64,000 bases of DNA from JASLBX01 sp035762665. GTDB taxonomy: Bacteria; Actinomycetota; Actinomycetes; Jiangellales; Jiangellaceae. The DNA lies in contig DASTNZ010000040.1 in the NCBI GenBank assembly GCA_035762665.1, positions 1-64,000 of the forward strand. Direction: 5' to 3'. The translations under genes were made by a program, and so were the position numbers. Shown one piece after another: positions 59,811 through 64,000 of this stretch. The notes under the pieces are model-generated. The model made no database searches. It was not told where the DNA came from and saw nothing but the letters and a program-made list of their open reading frames with translations. Within the stretch, counting starts at the first letter, position 1. Each line of letters starts with the position of its first letter.

Positions 59811-60763
59811 AAGTCCTGATCTGGCACGTGCACGGTTCTTGGACGACGTCGCTCGTCCAGGGCAACCATGAATTCCTCCTTCCGGTGGTTTCTGACAGAG
59901 GGCCGGACGGCCGGGGCCGCGCGCAGACGTGGGACTGGCCGCCGAACGCCGTCGAGGTCCCCGTCGCCGAGCTCGGCGGCGCGGAGTTTGACGTCGCCGT
60001 CCTGCAGCGGCCGCGAGAGGTCGAACTCATGGCGGCGTGGACGGGCCGCCGTGCGGGCACGGACGTCCCGGCTGTGTACGTGGAGCACAACGCACCGCAC
60101 GGGCCGGCCGCCTCGACCCAGCACCCGCTGGCCGGCCAGGAGCTGATCCCGATCGTCCACGTCACTCACTTCAACCGGCTGATGTGGGACAACGGCGTCG
60201 CTGCCGCGGAGGTCATCGAGCACGGCGTGATCGACCCGGGCTACCGCTATACCGGCGAGCGGCTCGTGGTGGCGGCCGTCGTAAACGAGCCGGTCCGCCG
60301 GTGGCGGGTCGCTGGGACGGACACCCTTGTCGACCTGTCGAACCAGGTCCCCGTCGAGGTGTTCGGCATGGGGATGGCCCCGCTTGTCGAGCGGGCACCC
60401 CGGCTTGCCGGAGTGCACGAGAACCTCCGCCAGGACGCCCTGCATGAGGCGCTGGGCCGTTGCCGCGCCTACTTCCATCCGTACCGCTGGACGAGTCTCG
60501 GTCTCGCGCTCATCGAGGCCATGATGATCGGCCTGCCGGTGCTGGCCTGGGCGGCAACGGCCGCTCCGGACGCCGTGCCGGAGGGGGCCGGCGTGCTGTC
60601 GACCGATCCGGCGGAACTGGCCGCCGGTGCCCGGCGATGGCTTCACGACCCCGAAGAGGCGAGGCAGGTGGGCCTCTCCGCTCGAGAGCACGCCCTGACG
60701 CGCTTCAGTCTCGACCGGTTCCTGGGTGACTGGGACCGCTTACTCAAGGAGGTGGTTCGATGA
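59807..60763 (+). CDS. GT4-like glycosyltransferase
   Basis: The 318-residue protein starts at GTG 59807 (VKVLIWHVHGSWTTSLVQG), overlapping the GT9 stop. VYVEHNAPHGPAAS, HVTHFNRLMWDNG and a C-terminal donor-binding YRWTSLGLALIEAMMIGLPV (Glu in the E-x7-E position) show a GT-B fold. It is shorter than usual GT4 proteins. The sugar is unknown. Confidence 0.82.
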   Translation: MKVLIWHVHGSWTTSLVQGNHEFLLPVVSDRGPDGRGRAQTWDWPPNAVEVPVAELGGAEFDVAVLQRPREVELMAAWTGRRAGTDVPAVYVEHNAPHGPAASTQHPLAGQELIPIVHVTHFNRLMWDNGVAAAEVIEHGVIDPGYRYTGERLVVAAVVNEPVRRWRVAGTDTLVDLSNQVPVEVFGMGMAPLVERAPRLAGVHENLRQDALHEALGRCRAYFHPYRWTSLGLALIEAMMIGLPVLAWAATAAPDAVPEGAGVLSTDPAELAAGARRWLHDPEEARQVGLSAREHALTRFSLDRFLGDWDRLLKEVVR

Positions 60764-61971
60764 GGATCGCGATGATCTCAGAGCACGCCAGCCCTCTGGC
60801 GGCACTTGGTAGTGCCGACGCGGGCGGGCAGAACGTCTACGTCGGCGCGCTGGCTGGCGCTCTCGCGGCGCGTGGCCACCAGGTGGACGTCTACACCCGG
60901 CGCGATGCTGCTGACCTGCCACCGACTGCCGAGCTGTGCCCTGGTGTGACCGTCGTCCACGTGCCGGCCGGGCCGGCTGAACAAATACCGAAGGACGAAC
61001 TGCCGCCGTACATGCCGACCTTCGGCCGGTGGCTGCACCGCACCTGGTCCGGGGATCGTCGGCCGGATGTCGCGCACGCCCATTTCTGGATGTCAGGGAT
61101 GGCCACCGTACCCGCGGCGAAGGACCTGGGTATCCCGATGGTGCAGACCTTCCACGCGCTCGGCTCGGTCAAGCGCCGGTATCAAGGGGCGGCCGACACC
61201 AGCCCGCCGCAGCGAATCAGGATCGAGTCCGCGATCGGCCGTTGGGCGGACCTGGTCATCGCGACATGTCGCGACGAGGTCGGCGAGCTGACTCGGCTCG
61301 GTGTAGCGGAGAGCCGGATCCGGATTGTGCCGTGCGGCGTCGATACCGGGCGGTTCACACCAGACGGCGATGTTTGGCTGGCGAACGGTCGCCGCCGCCT
61401 GCTCTCCTTGGGCCGGCTGGTCGAGCGTAAGGGTGTCGACACCGTCATCCGCGCCATGCCGGAGCTTCCCGACGCCGACCTGTTGATCGGCGGAGGCCCT
61501 CCGGCCGAGCGATTGGGTGAAGACCCCGAGGCCCGCCGGCTGTCAACGCTCGCCGACGAGCTTGGCGTCGCGGCGCGGGTGACCCTGCTAGGCAGCGTCC
61601 ACCATGACGACGTTCCGGCGCTGATCCGCTCGGCTGACGCCGTCGTCACCACGCCGTGGTACGAGCCGTTCGGAATCGTCCCGGTCGAGGCCATGAGCTG
61701 CGCTCGGCCGGTGATCGGCAGCGCAGTCGGCGGACTGCTCGACTCGGTCGCCGACGGAGAGACCGGCGTGCTCGTCCCTCCCAAAGACGCTGCTGCAGTC
61801 GCCGGCGCGGCCAAGCGGTTGCTCGCCGACGAGACCTTGCGCCGCCGCCTCGGCCGAGCAGGGAGGCGGCGCGCCGAGCATCGCTTCGACTGGGCGCGCG
61901 TCGCCGAGCAGGTCGAGCAGGTCTACACGGAGGTGGCCACCAGCCGGGTGCACCGATTGGAGGCCGTGTGA
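60760..61971 (+). CDS. GT4 family glycosyltransferase
   Basis: The 403-residue GT-B enzyme has the donor/acceptor loop SADAGGQNVYVGALAGALAA and VAHAHFWMSG, and GRLVERKGVDTVIRAMPEL. The E-x7-E motif is in YEPFGIVPVEAMSCARPVIG. The N-terminus resembles MshA/sucrose-synthase-like GT4 proteins. The start overlaps the previous stop by 4 bp. Confidence 0.9.
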   Translation: MRIAMISEHASPLAALGSADAGGQNVYVGALAGALAARGHQVDVYTRRDAADLPPTAELCPGVTVVHVPAGPAEQIPKDELPPYMPTFGRWLHRTWSGDRRPDVAHAHFWMSGMATVPAAKDLGIPMVQTFHALGSVKRRYQGAADTSPPQRIRIESAIGRWADLVIATCRDEVGELTRLGVAESRIRIVPCGVDTGRFTPDGDVWLANGRRRLLSLGRLVERKGVDTVIRAMPELPDADLLIGGGPPAERLGEDPEARRLSTLADELGVAARVTLLGSVHHDDVPALIRSADAVVTTPWYEPFGIVPVEAMSCARPVIGSAVGGLLDSVADGETGVLVPPKDAAAVAGAAKRLLADETLRRRLGRAGRRRAEHRFDWARVAEQVEQVYTEVATSRVHRLEAV

Positions 61972-62573
61972 TGAACCCGCAATCTTGGCTTCCCGCCCAT
62001 GTCGACGAACTGTGCAGGGCACTGACCGTGTTCCGGCAAAGCGCGGAACTTATCGAAGCGCTCGGCCGCCGGCTCGCGTGGGTGCTCGACAGCGGTGGCC
62101 GGCTGCTAGCCGTGGGCAACGGCGGCAGCGCTGCTGAGGCGCAACACTTGACCGCCGAACTGGTGGGTCGGTTCGACGGCGAGCACCGGCCGATGTCGGC
62201 GCTCTGCCTGTCCGCCGAGACGTCGAGCCTCACTGCGATCCTGAACGACTACGGACCTGATGAGGTGTTCGCCCGCCAGGTCGAGGCTCACGGCCGCCCT
62301 GGCGACATCCTTGTCGCTCTCTCGACCAGTGGGCGGAGCCGCAACGTGCTCCGGGCAGTTGAACGGGCCCGTGATGCCGGGCTCGATGTGTGGGCCTTCA
62401 CCGGTGCGGTGCCCAACCCGCTCGCCGGACTGGCCGACTTCACCGTCCCGGTGATGGCGCGGTCCACCGCTGTGGTCCAGGAGGTCCATCTGGTGGCCGT
62501 CCACGCCCTGTGCGCTGCCGTCGACGCGCATCTGCCGGCGAACTCCCTGAACCTTGAGGAGGTTTCGGCGTGA
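61971..62573 (+). CDS. gmhA: Sedoheptulose 7-phosphate isomerase
   Basis: The 200-residue SIS-domain protein has LLAVGNGGSAAEAQHLTAEL, VGRFDGEHRPMSALCLSAET and the phosphate-binding LSTSGRSRNVLRAVE. The start at ATG 61971 shares its first base with the previous stop and has GGAGG seven bases upstream; a GTG at 61968 is an alternative. GmhA makes D-glycero-D-manno-heptose 7-phosphate, the first step to ADP- or GDP-heptose. The next gene continues the pathway. Confidence 0.92.
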   Translation: MNPQSWLPAHVDELCRALTVFRQSAELIEALGRRLAWVLDSGGRLLAVGNGGSAAEAQHLTAELVGRFDGEHRPMSALCLSAETSSLTAILNDYGPDEVFARQVEAHGRPGDILVALSTSGRSRNVLRAVERARDAGLDVWAFTGAVPNPLAGLADFTVPVMARSTAVVQEVHLVAVHALCAAVDAHLPANSLNLEEVSA

Positions 62574-64000
62574 CCAAGCCATCCGTCGTGGTCATCGGGG
62601 ACGTCGTCCTCGATCGGGACATCACCGGCCGGGCAGAACGGCTGAGCCCGGAGGCTCCAGTCCCTGTCGTCGACGTCGACGGCGTCCGCGAGCGGCCCGG
62701 CGCGGCCGGCTTGGCGGCGCAGCTCTGCGCGTCCGGTGCGGTCGACGTGACCCTGGCCGCGCCGGTGGCGTCCGACGCCGCGGGTCAGCGGCTGGCAGCC
62801 ATGCTGAGCAGCGACTTGAACCTGGTGCCGTTGCCGCACGAAGGCCCGACCCGGCACAAGACGAGAGTGCTGGCCGGCGGGCACGTCGTCGTGCGGCTCG
62901 ACGAAGGCGGACCGGGTGAGCCGGTCGACCCGCCGCTCGACTTGGTCCGGAGCGTGCTCCGTGACGCCGATGTCATTCTGGTCTCCGACTACGGAGCCGG
63001 GACGACCCGCCATCTCGGAATCCGCGAGTTGCTGGCCGACGCCGCGGAGCGGATGCCCACCGTCTGGGATCCCCATCCGCGCGGTGGCCAGCCCGTACCC
63101 GGCGTGATTGTCACCCCCAACCTCATCGAAGCCCGGGCCGCGGCATCCCAGGCCGGTCTCGACGCCGACGGCGACTACGGTTCTCTCGCCATGGCGCTCA
63201 GCGAGCATTGGCGGGCCCGCGCGGTCTGCGTAACGACAGGTGCCGACGGCGCTCACCTCGCAGTGCCGCCTGACGAAACGACGGCGCTGCCGGCGCCCTG
63301 GCTGGCGTCCGGCGACACATGTGGTGCCGGGGATCGGTTCGTTTCTGCCGTTGTGCGCGCGATTGCGCTCGGTGCCGCGGTCCGTGACGCTGCGGCGTCT
63401 GGAGTCGCCGAGGCCACCGCTTGGGTGGCGGCTGGGGGAGTCAGCGCGCGGGTGGGTCAACCCGGCCCGCTCCAGCCCGGCGGCCATCCTCCGGCGGCAC
63501 CGCCCCACGACGGCTCCTCGTTCAATGCCGCGTCATCGAGTGGCGACGCCGTGCCGAGTCGCGAGGCGGTAGCCGAAGTTCGGGCCCGTGGCGGCACGGT
63601 GGTGGCGACCGGTGGCTGCTTCGACATTCTGCATGCCGGTCATATCGCCTGCCTGGAAGCCGCTCGGCGAATGGGCGACGTCCTCGTCGTCCTGATCAAC
63701 TCCGATAGGTCAGTGCGCCGGCTCAAGGGTCCCGGACGTCCGGTGATGACCGCTGCGGAGCGGGCCCGCGTCCTGCTCGCGCTGCGCTGTGTCGACGCCG
63801 TCGAAGTCTTCGACGAGGACGACCCGCGGGCTGCGCTCGACCGGCTCCGGCCCGACGTGTGGGTCAAGGGCGGTGACTATGCCGCGACACCGATCCCGGA
63901 AGCCGAACTTGTCGAGGGCTGGGGCGGGCGGGTTGTGCTCGTCCCGTACCTAGATGGGCACTCGACCACCTCAATCCTGCAGCGCTCGGCCGGGAGTTGG
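62570..64000 (+). CDS. hldE: Bifunctional heptose phosphate kinase/adenylyltransferase (3' end outside window)
   Basis: The frame is open from GTG 62570 to the window end (477 codons). The N-terminal ribokinase-like domain (about 1-290) starts VVVIGDVVLDRDITGRAERL and has the PfkB signature SGDTCGAGDRFVSA. A Gly/Pro/Ser-rich linker (about 290-335) leads to a nucleotidyltransferase domain with TGGCFDILHAGHIACLEAAR (HxGH motif), VLINSDRSVRRLKG and KGGDYA. This two-domain order is that of HldE (RfaE), which makes ADP-heptose precursors. It overlaps gmhA by 4 bp. Confidence 0.9.
   Translation, partial: MTKPSVVVIGDVVLDRDITGRAERLSPEAPVPVVDVDGVRERPGAAGLAAQLCASGAVDVTLAAPVASDAAGQRLAAMLSSDLNLVPLPHEGPTRHKTRVLAGGHVVVRLDEGGPGEPVDPPLDLVRSVLRDADVILVSDYGAGTTRHLGIRELLADAAERMPTVWDPHPRGGQPVPGVIVTPNLIEARAAASQAGLDADGDYGSLAMALSEHWRARAVCVTTGADGAHLAVPPDETTALPAPWLASGDTCGAGDRFVSAVVRAIALGAAVRDAAASGVAEATAWVAAGGVSARVGQPGPLQPGGHPPAAPPHDGSSFNAASSSGDAVPSREAVAEVRARGGTVVATGGCFDILHAGHIACLEAARRMGDVLVVLINSDRSVRRLKGPGRPVMTAAERARVLLALRCVDAVEVFDEDDPRAALDRLRPDVWVKGGDYAATPIPEAELVEGWGGRVVLVPYLDGHSTTSILQRSAGSW

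Overview
This window is high-GC actinobacterial DNA. The evidence is uniformly G/C-ending codons, frequent GTG and some TTG starts, the order tRNA-Pro(UGG), tig, clpP1, clpP2, clpX with two adjacent ClpP paralogues, a SigF/SigB-type sigma factor with SpoIIE-type phosphatase and STAS partners, and a LAL-type LuxR regulator. I cannot name the genus. There is one tRNA and no rRNA, CRISPR array or intact mobile element.

Layout. 1-3.3 kb: the tail of an unknown gene, then a three-gene copper-handling operon on the minus strand ending in a CopC-CopD-YtkA-like fusion. 3.7-5.4 kb: a secreted M28 aminopeptidase with a PA domain and a strong terminator. 5.7-10.6 kb: the conserved proteostasis block (tRNA-Pro, trigger factor, ClpP1P2, ClpX). 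10.7-17.1 kb: a large LuxR ATPase regulator divergent from a dipeptide-type ABC importer that has a binding protein and two permeases but no ATPase gene. 17.1-22.5 kb: OsmC, a VOC protein, a DHA2 exporter, a DrrAB-like ABC exporter and a DinB-fold protein. 22.5-25.3 kb: L-2-hydroxyglutarate oxidase and methylmalonate/malonate-semialdehyde dehydrogenase.

25.6-46.2 kb is the most interesting stretch. It holds an M20 amidohydrolase, an SDR, the three subunits of an AllFGH-type carbamoyltransferase (DUF2877, DUF1116, FdrA), a three-subunit molybdenum hydroxylase with a CoxG-like partner, a two-component system, an amidase, HyuA/HyuB, a carbamate kinase and a ring-opening amidohydrolase of the barbiturase/cyanuric acid hydrolase family. 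Together these read as an N-heterocycle catabolic island. The ring would be oxidised, opened to a ureide, and the ureide cleaved by phosphate to carbamoyl phosphate, from which carbamate kinase makes ATP. Oxidative pyrimidine breakdown through barbiturate and ureidomalonate is my leading hypothesis; hydantoin/parabanate/oxalurate and cyanurate/biuret are alternatives.

46.2-55.9 kb: a SigF-like sigma factor, two STAS antagonists and a GAF-SpoIIE phosphatase, interrupted by a sugar phosphorolysis operon. That operon holds a GH65 phosphorylase, a beta-phosphoglucomutase-like HAD and a drastically shortened but open phosphoketolase. A textbook SigF-type promoter precedes an SRPBCC gene at 55.45 kb. 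56.1-64.0 kb: a tightly overlapping operon for a carbamoylated, probably heptose-containing surface glycan (NodU-type carbamoyltransferase, four glycosyltransferases, GmhA, HldE), running off the window end.

Three copies of one palindromic element lie at convergent gene ends (28.4, 46.2 and 54.5 kb), and a separate 28-bp inverted repeat lies between hyuB and the carbamate kinase gene.
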